Origin: Perkinsus olseni
Lineage: Eukaryota > Perkinsozoa > Perkinsida > Perkinsidae
Assembly (NCBI GenBank): GCA_013115135.1
Contig: JABANP010000005.1
Span: 248,001-312,000, forward strand
Reading direction: 5' to 3'
DNA: 64,000 bases
This document shows positions 1 to 11,097 of the stretch, one piece after another. A program made the position numbers and the translations under genes. Each line of letters begins with the position of its first letter. Positions within the stretch are counted from its first letter, which is position 1. The notes beneath the pieces were generated by a model. The model did not search any database. It saw only the letters and a program-made list of their open reading frames with translations, and had not been told where the DNA came from.

Positions 1-1
1 C

Positions 2-741
2 TGCGGAGGAGCGTTGCGCAACGATTTCTCTCTGCAGTTACACCGGCCAGGGCCCATCATCTCGGTCCTAGCATCGTGGCCATTCACGTGCCGAGCGGAT
101 GTAGTGAACCCTCACACAGGGGACAATGTTTTTCATCTGCTGGTGCGGGAGGCTGCCGATATAATAACAGAGCGAAGAGTGAGTAACTGACTGTTGTTAC
201 TCGTTGGTACCCCGCTGTACCTCAGTTCACAGACTTCGTCAATGCTTATGTTGGCGCATCACCCGATAGCGTTCCCATACACGTGAAGTCGGCGATGAAT
301 CAGTACACTCGAATGGACGGGGGTGCTACTCCCGTTTTGCTCGCGGTTATGCCGGCGAATGGAGTCGTCCGGACTGACAGTAAGACGTCCGCTTCGTTCA
401 GCAAGACAGAGGCCCCTGTGTTTCAGCCATGGTCGCTCGTCTCGTGGGTCGGCTGCACGATCTCGGGGCCGAGTGCACCCAGCCCCTGCTAGAGTCCGGT
501 GATACTCCCCTCCACTTCGCGGCCAGGCATGGCTATCGGAAAACGGTGAGGATAATGACGCTGCCGTATGCTGATCCGCTTCAAGCAGGTGGAGCTTCTG
601 TTATCCGCGGGAGTTTATTCGCAAGTAAACAAAGCAGGCGAGCTACCCGAGGATGTCACCGACAATATCACCATCCTCGACCTTCTCCGTGCGGCACGTG
701 ACGAGGGAAAGGGAGATTCGGCGGTATCAACAGTTTCTTGA
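2..741 (+). CDS. Ankyrin-repeat protein, 3' part (5' end outside the window)
   Basis: Four exons read in one continuous frame: 2-178, 226-379, 427-546 and 590-741. The introns are 47, 47 and 43 nt with GTGAGT/GTAAGA/GTGAGG donors and CAG acceptors. The third junction rebuilds a textbook ankyrin helix pair: SGDTPLHFAARHGYRKT is followed across the intron by VELLLSAGVYS. The C-terminus is short and acidic, ending GKGDSAVSTVS before TGA at 739-741. Ankyrin repeats bind other proteins, so the partner and role cannot be told from this fragment. The start and most repeats lie upstream of the window. The exon joins are firm because each keeps frame; the product name beyond 'ankyrin' is unknown. Confidence 0.72.
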
Positions 742-1314
742 CTCTTGAGGGTGTCGTTGCATTGTCCCAGCGGTGTTCAGGTTTGGGGAGATTTTGAGAA
801 TTGGGTGATATCGGTTCTTCCAATTGGAGTTGAATTGATTGTCGGACATTCTTTAATGACAAGTATTTGTTTCGATAATGCTCGTGCTCATGAAGATGGC
901 AAGCTAACGGACGCGATCGCTTGATCTCAGCTGGTTGAAATGAAATCTACCCAGTTCCCTAGATGACTCTGTGAACACTAGTGCAAAACTGGAGCAACTC
1001 GCCCAGAGCACTGATGGAGGGTGTGGTCGAAAGTCCGAAGAAAGCTCCATTCTAAGTTAGAGCCAGTGACATCGTCGCCAATTAACACTTGTTACGCACA
1101 ACAGGATGGACTTTTGAACAATCGTCGCAGGCAGTGAAAACTGCGAGAATGAATGGAGAAATAAGAGCTAAAGCGGAAGAGAAAACAATCTGTAATTCAG
1201 CCAACGAAGTGGAGCAGACCTATGATTAGGGAACTGAACAACAAACTCGGGAAATTGACCTGAGGGCCAACTAATGCATAAAGGAGCGCAGCAAGCGCAC
1301 ACACAATGCGGAGG
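742..1314. other. Intergenic stretch, no gene seen
   Basis: This stretch lies between the ankyrin gene end and the 3' end of the minus-strand membrane gene. It has no convincing coding frame, RNA or repeat. Confidence 0.4.
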
Positions 1315-4300
1315 TCAGCCCACCTGAGCCTCTTGAGTCACACTTGATATCCCTAGCACTGTCGTAAGGCCGAAAATGAGGAGGGTATGAGCTGCGGCTT
1401 GGTCGACGACCTTGAACTTTTCGCTGGTTTCGGGTGTGAAGCAAACACGTTTTCTGAAGAACGATTGTGAGATACGGACAGGGAGAGGGGCGCCTGTCCA
1501 TGAGTCTTGGCGCTCTGTTATCACATTAGCCAAATAGACCTCGGCAGGGCTAGAAGTGTCAGTAAAAGGCCATAGCATTGACGATGGACAGCAAGCACGA
1601 CGGAGAGTGCGTGTGCTGCGATTATGAGCCCGGCAAAATACCTGAATTAAGTGCACCACGGTACTCCACAAAACTAACGATAACGATCAGGCGCTGGATC
1701 AGGGAAGAGCGGACTCCCCATCGTACGCTCGGCTGGCCCTTCCTCCCAATATGCCCTCGAGTGTGTAGCAGCCGGCCTTCCAGTCTTCTGTCATGTCCCT
1801 GATATTATTGGCGCTCAGGATCTGCCGAACAAGAGAGTCAATGCACAAAGCTGCTGGTGTGACGTTACCACTGTAACGATCAAGGCCACCGGGGAAGTGA
1901 AGAGGACCACGTCGCCGATTCTCGAGAAGGACTGTTCGGGATTTGTGAGACTGAGCGTGAAGTGGGCCACACTGAGCGGGCCAAAACACATGAACCTGAG
2001 GGGTAACGTGAGGCGCGTCAACTGCCGCTACCCAGTCGGCAACTCACACAACGACATCGCCCAGTCCAATGTACTTCAGGGAATCGGGAAGACGGTGTAG
2101 ATTACCTGACACCAGTGATAGAGGATCATCAAAGCAGGAGTTGTTCCCCTTACGCTCAATACAACACCTATGACGACGATCCACTTATCGATAGCGAAGT
2201 AAGCCTCGTCTACATCCCCAGCACAGTCCGCGAAGACGACTGCGAACGTCGCCAAGGAGACTGCAGAGGAGATGACCTGGAAAAAAAGGAAGGTTGAGCA
2301 ATGCATTGCTATTCGAGCCAGGTACCAGAGCCTTGACGGGCAGGAGACCACTGAGGACGGTCATGTCCGAGGTGGCCGAGTCTGCCTTGTCGACGCCGCT
2401 CCGCCAGTCAGCGAGCGAGTTCATCTGATTTGCTGCTGCTTGCAGTAGAACCATTGAGAGAATCTGACAAGCGTTGCCATTGACGGACCGATCAGAGCTG
2501 AATGCAGGTTCTCACCACTTCCGTTGCCCGCCCAACGGACTTGATCTCTATGCCCCACCAGTCTAGGGTGGCTGCGGTGACTGCGAGGGGCAGAAGTACC
2601 GCGGTAAAGGACCACGGCCGAGTCGTGATGAGCTGAGGAATACTATCACTGATAGTATCGCTAAGTGATACTATCACGGAGTCCAGCAAGCGTAGTGTCG
2701 TACCCATCTGATGAACCCTGACTCGCCATCGCTGACCATGGCCACTCGTGGTAAGACTCTCATAATCAGAACGAACGGTGCGCTTTGTAGCAGCTGCAGA
2801 GTGTCACAGCCTGAGAGAGGATGCGTCCGTGGCAGTCATGCATCAACTTTAGGATTCTCGGGGTTCGTCCATACTCGTACGCTGCTTCGGACGAAGGGGG
2901 GCGCGGATCGGCTCCGCCCCTCAAAATCACAGTCGTCAATCGAGAGCCATACGACTTTGGGCATGCTAGGGAAGCAACCGCGTCGCTCCGCTCATCCCAA
3001 ATGGCCTTACCAGACACGATGGAATTAACGGCCACGTTATAGACCACCACCATCGCCATCAACGACGCTCCCGCGGTCATCAGGGTTCGGTTCCCCAACG
3101 CGGGTATAACGGACAAGAGCAAACATAGGGATCCCAAGGGAGCGGCCACGCAGAGGATCTACAAACAGAATGCATTGCAGTATGATTTACTCAGTTGACG
3201 ACACGTACCCAGTGTATGCCCGCACAAATTGGCCGAGGCAATCCACCGCCCAGAGCTGCGGTGAGATCATCGACTCCTTCGGAGAAGTTCCTGAGAAAAT
3301 GGTAAGCCAAAGCTGAGTAGACCATCACGACGCCGGTCGGGGGCAATTCTGAAGTGCACCGTGGAGTCCACGGGTCCACGGCGTGGACCATTAGTTTGAC
3401 TCGTGTACATCAAATGCAACGCGTGGCCGAAGTCGATTCGGAAAACCCCCGTCAGAGAGTCGCTGGTTGTGGTCTTAGACCACAACTCCCACAGAGATAT
3501 TCCGTCGTAGTGGAATAGACAATGGAGATGACCCGTGATAAGAGCGCACTATGAGGCCAATCGTAGCAAAGCTTACATGCTTGGGCTCATCCCGGAGAGG
3601 ATGGCGAACCAGGCTGTTGATGTGACCACTGCTAGAGGCTCGATGCAGGAGGAGAGTGCAAACCTGAGGAGCCCGGGAGGAGACGGCTGAGTTAGCCCAG
3701 TGATGCCACGTGATGCGCAACGATTTATTCAACTGTGAGAACCTGGTACCACGATGGGTTGGTCGGGTCATGCTACTAGACTGAGGAGCGCCTTTTGAGA
3801 AAGCCCCGTAGCAGCTGTAGCGGTACCTCTGCATCGCTGTCCCCAGAGTACTCTCCTTGGAAGACCGTGCAGCTGTCGACATAGGTGCTGGGCGTAACAC
3901 TGTCGCGCCAGAAGTATGTTGCTGTGGAAACTCCCGGCCACCGTCTCCTTGAACGCAACTCGAGAACATCTCAGTGATGAAGAACCCTCGTCGAGCTCAT
4001 GACCCGCCAAGACTCGAAGGACTGAATCTGGGCATCGCAGAGTCAGATGGAGAAGTAACGTCTCTGGCTTTGAGCCCGGATGCATAACTCGTGCGACTTC
4101 AGTTGGCAGGAGACGGTGAGCATGCAGAGAAGTCGAGGAATTTTCAAGGCTCGCTCATCCCACGAAGTTCAGACTGTTGCGATAGCAAGGCTCTCCACCT
4201 GAGCCACGCAGCCATCGGTAAAACAGATCTTGATTTCGTCAAAATTCGAATGCAAGTAGAGATTACGGGCAGCCCCTCTCTCCGCAAGGATCTGGGCTAC

Positions 4301-4902
4301 ATGGCGATGTACAGTACATGCTCACTTTTGAAGCAGTTCCGTTCTCACTCGAGGCGAGGGAGACGATACATGGCGATGACACCGTCCACTCGAACACGAT
4401 AGAGTGGTATCAATGAACACGACATCGCACAACATGCCCGAGAATCATGATAGTGTGAGGTTCGCTCTCGTGATGGCCGACTACTCATCTCCTATGCCCT
4501 CCTAGACGAACTCCCTCTACAGCTTTATCGAATCCTCGCACTTCGTACGGTAGGCAGAAAGTTGTCCGTAATGTAAGCCAGTAAGCGCTGGTGAGCTCCG
4601 GGTTGATCACGGCCAAGTAGAACCCCTCCGGCGTGAACGACTCGGTCCGAGTCACTCGGATGTAACATCCTCTGCGACTTGCGCGAAGAGCGCATGACCG
4701 ACCGGGCAGAGAACAACATATGTCTTACCTCTTCTCTTTCTCTCTTCTCCGTTGAACCATCCTTCTTCCAGAGCAGCTGAGGAAGCTCTTCACTTAACCC
4801 TTTCTGCTTCATTCTCTTGGTCTCCCTTCTCGATCCTTCTTCGAATTTCCTCGTTGTTATCTCTTTCATCATCTCACACTTTACAATGCTACGAAGACTC
4901 AT
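1315..4902 (-). CDS. Multi-exon multi-pass membrane protein, family not recognised
   Basis: A run of minus-strand open segments is separated by short introns. The proposed start ATG at 4902 begins a strongly charged N-terminus rich in Lys and Glu (MSLRSIVKCEMMKEITTRKF). Further down are soluble segments such as LAERGAARNLYLHSNFDEIK near 4.3 kb. Hydrophobic helices then follow near 3.1 kb (LMTAGASLMAMVVVYNVAVN), 2.3 kb (WIVVIGVVLSV) and 1.4 kb (AHTLLIFGLTTVLGISSV). The last segment ends EAQVG-stop at 1315. The order suggests a cytosolic charged head, a polar region and several membrane helices, as in a channel, receptor or transporter. No diagnostic motif was found and exon joins were not all resolved. 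It may be two genes. Confidence 0.35.
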
Positions 4903-5735
4903 TTAAATAGATCTCCCTCTTCAAGAGGGCCTCTTGTCATCCTTACTAACCCGAATCTTGGCTTAATAAGGGACACATCACGCCCTTTTGGGTCCCAAAA
5001 GGAAAGGGTGTGGCAGCGAGTATCCAACAAACCCCATAGTACATAACCACGCCCGAGGGCTCAATGCCAGCGGATGTCAGCTCAACCGCCATGCCCTCCG
5101 TATCCTTTCAAAACTCCCTTGCACTGGTGCCGAACTCCACAACATTCCCACGCTCCCGAATGCGCGAGTGATACAATTTCGACTCCCGAGTAATCGAGCG
5201 AAGACTACGACTTCCATTCAGAAGAAGAAGTTAAGAACCCGCAAGGCCAATGCGATGAAGAGATGAGAATCTTATGGCATGAGGGGTCGCCCCGGCCCGG
5301 GGCACGAGGGGCTTCGATGTGAGATGGTTTTCAGGACAGGAGTACTCGTAAGGCGCGAGACGAATGGACATGTCAGTAGTGTGATTGCCCGATACGGTGC
5401 GATAGACAGTAAGTCACAGTAGGGGACGTGACGAGACTTCGGTACTTGACGACCCAACCAGGTCAAGAGGGCCAGAATCATAGGGGGCTGAGACGACTAC
5501 CAATCGTAGGCTGGTAGCCCAAGGCCACCCAGCTAGATCGTCAAACGTCTCCTGCTACAAGGTCGTCAACCCCATTTGTCAGCTCACGGGCAATCGTCGG
5601 TGGACACCCATCGGCGATACTGCAGAACGCAAGGCTCAGGCTACTTGAACAATCTCTCCAAAAGGACAGGGCAGGTCCTTGTCACATGAGCATGAACATG
5701 GCACACAGGACTGAGTTCTTCCACAGGGGGATTCA
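4903..5735. other. Intergenic stretch, no gene supported
   Basis: Small open frames occur on both strands, but none has splice signals or protein-like composition that I can defend. The stretch separates two genes both transcribed leftwards. Confidence 0.3.
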
Positions 5736-7043
5736 TCACGACCGCTGCGGAGCTTCTTCACACATTCTGCGGATCCCTTCCTCTTTAGTGCTCGCGAGAA
5801 TATCAAGCGCGTCGAAGAAGGCGGGGCATCTGATCTGCCTCACATACATAGTCCGGAAGGCAGCCTTCCAGAAGGTCTCCCTTCTCATTATCTTCAGACT
5901 CACCGAGCGCGTACCCCTGAAAAGAGTGCTTCCACAGTCTCTCAGTGAACTCCAGCCAGCTCACATCGGGCCGCATTGGAGTTGCAGTGTGGCTCGGAAG
6001 CAGCCTCTAGCATTCACTAGGCTCTTCCGCAATACCGCCGAGTACTCCCCATCCTCGATTCTGCACTCCTGATTGTCGCCCGGTCGGGGCGTGTCTGATA
6101 ACTGAACGGGAGAGGCAGTTCCTTAGAGGCTGAAATCCCGGTACTTACCCCGGACCATCGGGTTGACGGCGGTTCCCTGCGGGACTTCCTTCGGCCAGGC
6201 CTATAGTGGGACATAGGTTCCGCAGTGGTGACTCGACCATGAGAATTCATCACTCCCCTTCCCGGTCTCGTGGCGGGATATGGACGCCTTCTCGGGCGGT
6301 ATGCTGACCTGGTGGTGTACGGGGGCGTGGTGCTATGAGAAGTCTCAGTGGTCTGCTGAGGGTGGTACTAGAAGAAGTCTCAGTGGTCTGCTGAGGAGTG
6401 GTACTAGAAGAAGTCTCAGTGGTCTGCTGAGGGGTGGTACTATAATAAGCCCTAGTGGATAACGGAGGCGTAGTCGTGGACGCAGCCATGGTGGTAGACA
6501 GAGGTGTTGTGGTATACGAAGGTTCGTCATAGAGATTGGGTCTGACCTCGGACCGAGGAGGCCCTGTTGTGATGCGGCTAACCTGGTTCAGGATACCAGA
6601 AGACCATCTCGATCCCGATGCCGTTGTGGGCAGTTCCGTCGAAGCCGCTGCGGCTGATGTAGTCCCTGGAGCAGCCGCCGGGCTAGTCGACGGAGTGGTG
6701 GTCGTGAGCAACTCGGTCGTCGTATGAACTGAAGGAAAACACACCTACCAGCCGCCACGTACGACCGTCCCTACGAGTGGTCGTCAGAGTCTTCCTCCTT
6801 AGCTTCAACTGTCTTGCAAGAGACACAAGTTCAGTCGGGTCCTCTAGACGAACGCCCTTGTCGCTCCACTGGTCCTGGACAGCTGTACTCCAAGAGCCAC
6901 GACAGCAACAGGGACCACACCCAGAAAGCCTGACGAGACTTTCGCTCGAGTCGAAACGTGGTGACTTACGTAGATGCTACGAGGGCTAGTGCTAGACCCA
7001 GGAGTCCAGCGCGAATGATGTTGAGACCACGAGAATCGCGCAT
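5736..7043 (-). CDS. Secreted mucin-like Thr/Ser-rich protein with lipobox-type signal
   Basis: Start ATG is at 7043. Exon 1 (7043-6970) encodes a signal core, IIRAGLLGLALALVAST. A phase-2 intron then precedes LSGCGPCCC, so the join reads like a bacterial prolipoprotein signal with lipobox LSGC. A polar linker follows, then a long Thr/Ser/Pro-rich region with an 11-residue repeat (STTPQQTTETS), then a basic stretch. The C-terminal domain is spliced across a 50-nt GTAAGT intron and a 48-nt GTGAGC intron, and includes ECRIEDGEYSAVLRKSLVNA and ETFWKAAFRTMYVRQIRCPA. The stop is at 5736-5738. The Thr/Ser block would be a target for O-glycosylation, suggesting a surface or secreted protein. The third DNA repeat lacks one base and shifts the frame. 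The downstream frame continues sensibly, so this is either a base error or a true lesion. Confidence 0.55.
6337..6443 (-). repeat. Tandem 33-bp coding repeat, three units
   Basis: Three near-identical 33-bp units, each containing agaagtctcagtggtctgct on the plus strand, encode an 11-residue Thr/Ser/Gln motif on the minus strand. The units are almost identical at DNA level, so the expansion is recent. One unit is a base shorter than the others. Confidence 0.8.
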
Positions 7044-7156
7044 GAAAAAGAGGCCTGAGCGAGTATCCAAGGTTGAAGAACGGCAGTGACCCACGGCAGA
7101 ACTCAACATTAAACGCTCTTCACAGGAACACAGAGAACAAGGCGGTTGAGGTCCTT

Positions 7157-7372
7157 TCAGCCCTCGTTATGGCATGCACAATCGCTTCTCTCAAGACCTA
7201 GTTGTAGGAAGCTCATGGACCGCGGCTTCTCGGTATGGCACTTGTTACACTTCCGACTGAGAGTGGCAGTTGCATCGCCCCATCCCTGCATTGATCAGGG
7301 CACACTGAGCACCTACCTGGAGACCATCGTCAGGGCGATGGTGAGCCCCGAGATGATGCGGTAAAATGACAT
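7157..7372 (-). CDS. Small secreted cysteine-rich peptide, about 51 residues
   Basis: Exon 1 starts at ATG 7372 and encodes a hydrophobic signal (MSFYRIISGLTIALTMVS). It ends at 7317 with a GTAGGT donor in phase 2. Joining to an acceptor CTCAG at 7257 gives SRKCNKCHTEKPRS and then a C-terminus with CACHNEG before the stop at 7157. The mature part would hold four cysteines as CxxC and CxC, which could bind a metal or form disulfides. It lies just upstream of the mucin-like gene on the same strand and shares the phase-2 intron after the signal. An acceptor 15 nt away is also possible but gives a less plausible frame. No family was recognised. Confidence 0.4.
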
Positions 7373-8701
7373 TATATTCATTGTGAGGCCTGGAACAGCC
7401 AGCAAGATAACCAAGCCTCAATGAACAACTCGGATCCCGGCGTGGAAGAAACGTCATCAGCCATTGGAGAGCACATAGTAGTTCCATAAGAACGGAGTTG
7501 ATCACGGAACCTCCCCTCCCACACACATGCCCGTTTCGGGCGGTACAGCTGTTGTTGTTCATAGTCTATAGCCCGACGCTCCAAAGAGCTCAGCCAACCT
7601 AGTCCCCTGATAGATCAACGAAGTCAATTGGTCCTTTCCGAGGGCTGTAGTCCCTCGACGACAGTGCGAAAGCACAGTGGCTGTCTCAGGCAGCTCGCCT
7701 GTGGGTGAGCTACCTCAACCGCAACTCCGCGTGTCCTTTCGCAGCCTCAGAAGCACATCTTTATAGCTGCGCCACTCGAAAGATCATAACAATAATCTGC
7801 CCAGCGGTTGCGGTAATATACCTTTCCTCTATATAGCAGATGGATTCCTCCTCAAGACCGCCACTACCAGCTGGATGGACGCTTCCGGCGCGTACTTTCT
7901 ATCGCCGGGTCATTGCCATAGAGGAACTACAATAGGGCCCTCAAAGGCTTCTTGTTGTGGTTGACTTCTCACGAGCAAGCTGTGACCGCTTTTCCGCGAT
8001 GGCTCACAGATCCACGGTGGCTGCCTCAGAGTGGACATAAGGTTACATGGCCGTCATAAGAAAATTAAAGATACACTGAAAGGAAAGTGAGCTGCCCGGG
8101 CGAATCAGCAGAGTGTGAGGCACGCGGCGTACTGTGTCCAACACTACACGACCAGACTATACAGGCATTCACCACAACATGCGGGGCACTTCCGAGCAGC
8201 GGAGTGAAGCCTTCCGCGACGAAGCATACCAACAAGATAACCGTTCTGAGAGGAGGACAACAGCAGTGACACGGGACGGCCGGTAAGCGAAGACCACCAT
8301 TGAAGTATCGTCAGCAACCCTGGCCCGCTATCCCCAGCAGTCGGGCGCACATCACTCTATTCATTCTACGAGCCCTCGTCGAACCCCTCCCCCCTGCTAA
8401 GTCGAAGAGCCTACCTCAGTCTATCGTAACGCCCGGTGAGCCAGCGGTGGTCACAGGTGGTTCCACTCTAACCGAGCTGAAGATGCGCACGTGATCCTTG
8501 TGCTGTCCTTTCTTCTTCGCCGACGGAGAAGCCTCCCTCAAAGCACTCGACTGCCGCGACAATCGGGGCTCAGGAGTAGTTGCGTTAGCGGCCGGATCTG
8601 AGTATGCGGCAAGCCTTTCCAGTACTCAAAGAAACGTGAATATAGCGGAGCTCGAGCGCCGAGCGAGTTCACCACTACCGAGTGGAATTCGAGGACGAAG
8701 G
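7373..8701. other. No gene supported in this stretch
   Basis: Open frames on both strands are short and lack consistent splice sites or protein-like composition. I see no RNA gene or repeat here. Confidence 0.3.
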
Positions 8702-9090
8702 CTACGTTCTCGAAGAATTGTTCATGCCCAGCAATCGCAAGCTATGATCGTTCAGCCGAGGGCGATGCGCGCCATGCACGTTGAAAGCCTCACTTTTCCC
8801 GGTCTTCTCGTCGTCATGGTCACAGTCACAGTCAATCGCCTCCACCTCCCTCCTGAGGATCTGCATCTTCTGCTCATGTCTGAGCACTCTGTCCCTCAGG
8901 CCAGAGCTCTTGACGGGTTGCGTAGGGCGATGGTCCTCGCAGGCGCACATGCCGCAGCAGCAGCCACCACATCCACCACAACCCTCCAGGCTGACGAGGG
9001 ACCATCAACCCCCGCCACTGAGACGCTCAACGCCTACCTGAGCGCGAGAGCGATGGCTGCCAATACCAAAGTCAAGTGTCGGGTCAACAT
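8702..9090 (-). CDS. Secreted Cys-cluster protein with lipobox-type signal (LEGC)
   Basis: Exon 1 from ATG 9090 encodes MLTRHLTLVLAAIALAL and ends at 9038 in phase 2. A 47-nt intron (8991-9037, GTAGGC to GTCAG) is followed by exon 2 from 8990. The junction reads LALSLEGCGGCGGCCCGMCAC, a hydrophobic signal followed at once by a lipobox-like LEGC and a dense cysteine/glycine cluster. The rest is charged and probably helical (RDRVLRHEQKMQILRREVEA), followed by CDCDHDDE, then TAG at 8702. If the cluster is the mature N-terminus it could be lipidated, palmitoylated or metal-binding. A longer open frame on the opposite strand (8498-9136) is judged to be a shadow. No known family was recognised; the splice and signal are convincing. 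Confidence 0.55.
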
Positions 9091-9276
9091 TAAAAGAGGC
9101 CTGCCGAGAAGGTCGCTCAGAACGAGGCTGCATTAAGAACGCAAAACTACGTCGTGATAATGTTGAGAAAAACCAGCAACCGTCTAGAGAGACTTCGATG
9201 GGAGTCAATCAATCATCCTCGCACAGGAAACGGTCATCACACGACCACAGCAGTACTGCTATGCCGACCAGGGCGA

Positions 9277-10910
9277 TTACAGACTGCTGGCACCAGAAAT
9301 GATCTCACACAACTCGGTGGTGATCTTGGACTGACGGGCCTTGTTGAACCTGACAACCCCCATCATATAGTTTTCAAGGTGCTCGATAGACTTCTCTCAA
9401 TATTTCAGGAGCGCCCCAGAGTTGAATTTAACGCGTGAAAGATGTCCTAGAAGCGCTGTTGAAACTCAGGAGAAGCAGTCGATCGGCCACCCGGTTCGAT
9501 ATGGATGGGCACTCACTGTAGCTCCAACTTGTCGATCATATCAGCGGCATTCTTGGAGGCATTCTCCATAGCAGACATACCTGCAACCAAGGTAAGCGGC
9601 CAGAGATGGGGAGAGGGCTCTTACGTGCACTCTGCTCGGCGGCGATAGAGTCTAGCATGTAACCGAAGACGCAGTTGGCAACGTAGAAGTCATGAAGGTC
9701 ATTCAACACTTCAAAAACCGAAGGCTCGAAAGAGTACTGGTCGACGGCCTTCGACCATTCACCCTGAAGACTTGCCGGTTAACACAGCGGAACGAGCCCA
9801 CCACCATCATCAGCGCTGCCACTAATACTCGTATTAGTATGAGGGCTAGTAGTACTATTACTAGTACCACAACTACAGTCGCTTTAGCAATCGCCCACCA
9901 CTGCTTCTCATACGACGGTTATCCCAACTCTGACTGCCACAGCCATCACTACTACCCTGTCCATCTCTCGACACTCCTTCAGCGTGATGACGCGATTCTC
10001 CCAGGTGTCGAAGGAGATCACAGACTTGAAGTGGTTCGACAAGATAGTCAGACGATCTGGGTCGCTCCGAATCACGCGCTCTGCTATCGCACTCGCCTGG
10101 GCGAAGTTCCAAGGATGCTTTTGCACCTAGCCAGCATCGACCTCGGATACGCAAGGGAACGATTTCGACCTACGTCTTCCATGCAGACTTCAAATCGATC
10201 AGCAAAGAGCCTCTTCAAGGCCGCTGTGCCTTTTCCACCAACGCCTATGTACTTCGCCGTACCCCCGTTCGCCTCGATTTCCATTATCTGAAGGGAGCCC
10301 TCGGCACCAACGACCTCGGCGAGCCTACTACCATTGAGCGGGCCCGCTTGGTAATCGACGAGTTGACGCCACCGCAAAGACCTTTATCAGACGTTAACCC
10401 CATAAGGGTGGTTGGGCCTGAACACGACAGCGAAGCTGCTTTGAAGAGACAGCGGAGGCCAGTACTGCTCACCCTTGGGGGCGCCCTCGTCCACTGGAAG
10501 CCTTTTGAAGAAATCTATCACTGGCTGAGCAAAGGGCATGCCCTGCACCACACGGTCCTCATCACTACGCAGTTTCGAGGCAGCAACCATCTGATCAGGA
10601 CGACACCTCGACATCACGGACCGGGTCGGCCCCAAAAAAGTTGACACCCTGCGAGCACTGGTACGCATTCGACCGCACTGCAAGGCAGCATAAGAAGGAA
10701 CTCCAAGCGCGGCCATAACGCTACCGCATTCCCAACGCGATGGAGGACACCCGATGTGTCATTGCTGGCCGACTGACGGGTCTTAGACGGTCGAGCAGCG
10801 ATCAGTGGAAGGAGCGATAATGAACCTCCTCTTACCTTCATAGCTTTTGTGATTTTCTGGATAGAAGTCACGGACTTCATACGAGTCTTCACCGCCTTCA
10901 GGTTCGACAT
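9277..10910 (-). CDS. ATP5F1C: F1-ATP synthase gamma subunit (mitochondrial)
   Basis: This is the central rotor stalk of F1-ATPase, coupling proton flow to ATP synthesis. The N-terminus reads SVTSIQKITKAMK, and after a long intron continues MVAASKLRSDEDR, the family's signature opening helix. Later exons give TSDKGLCGGVNSSITKRARS, the conserved GLCGG loop, then SVISFDTWENRVITLKECRE and FEPSVFEVLNDLHDFYVANC. The C-terminal helix reads ARQSKITTELCEIISGASSL before TAA at 9277-9279. At least seven exons are implied. An in-frame TGA lies 9 nt upstream of the ATG at 10910, so no mitochondrial presequence is encoded unless an upstream exon exists. Identity is certain; exact exon borders in the middle are approximate. 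Confidence 0.95.
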
Positions 10911-11097
10911 TGTTGCTCAAAACTCAACGAGGGTCGCGATTCGAGTTGAAATTCCTCGGCGATTAAGATGTGTGTGAAAAACTCCGAACCCCTGGAGGAG
11001 TTTTTCGCTCAACGATTATGTGTTTAAGATTGGCGTCGCACGTCGGGATTTCGATGCGTTGCGTATCCTTGCGTGTTTCAGGGTCTTCCCAGTTTTC

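Noticed and set aside
2650..2676. Inverted repeat tgatagtatc / gatactatca
   Set aside because: It lies in a probable coding segment of the membrane gene and is short enough to be incidental.
1315..4902. Cys-loop ligand-gated channel identity for the membrane gene
   Set aside because: Hydrophobic helices are compatible, but no Cys-loop or other channel motif could be found.
8498..9136. 212-residue open frame on the plus strand
   Set aside because: It is antisense to the well-spliced lipobox gene, has repetitive Ala/Thr/Arg composition and shows no domain.
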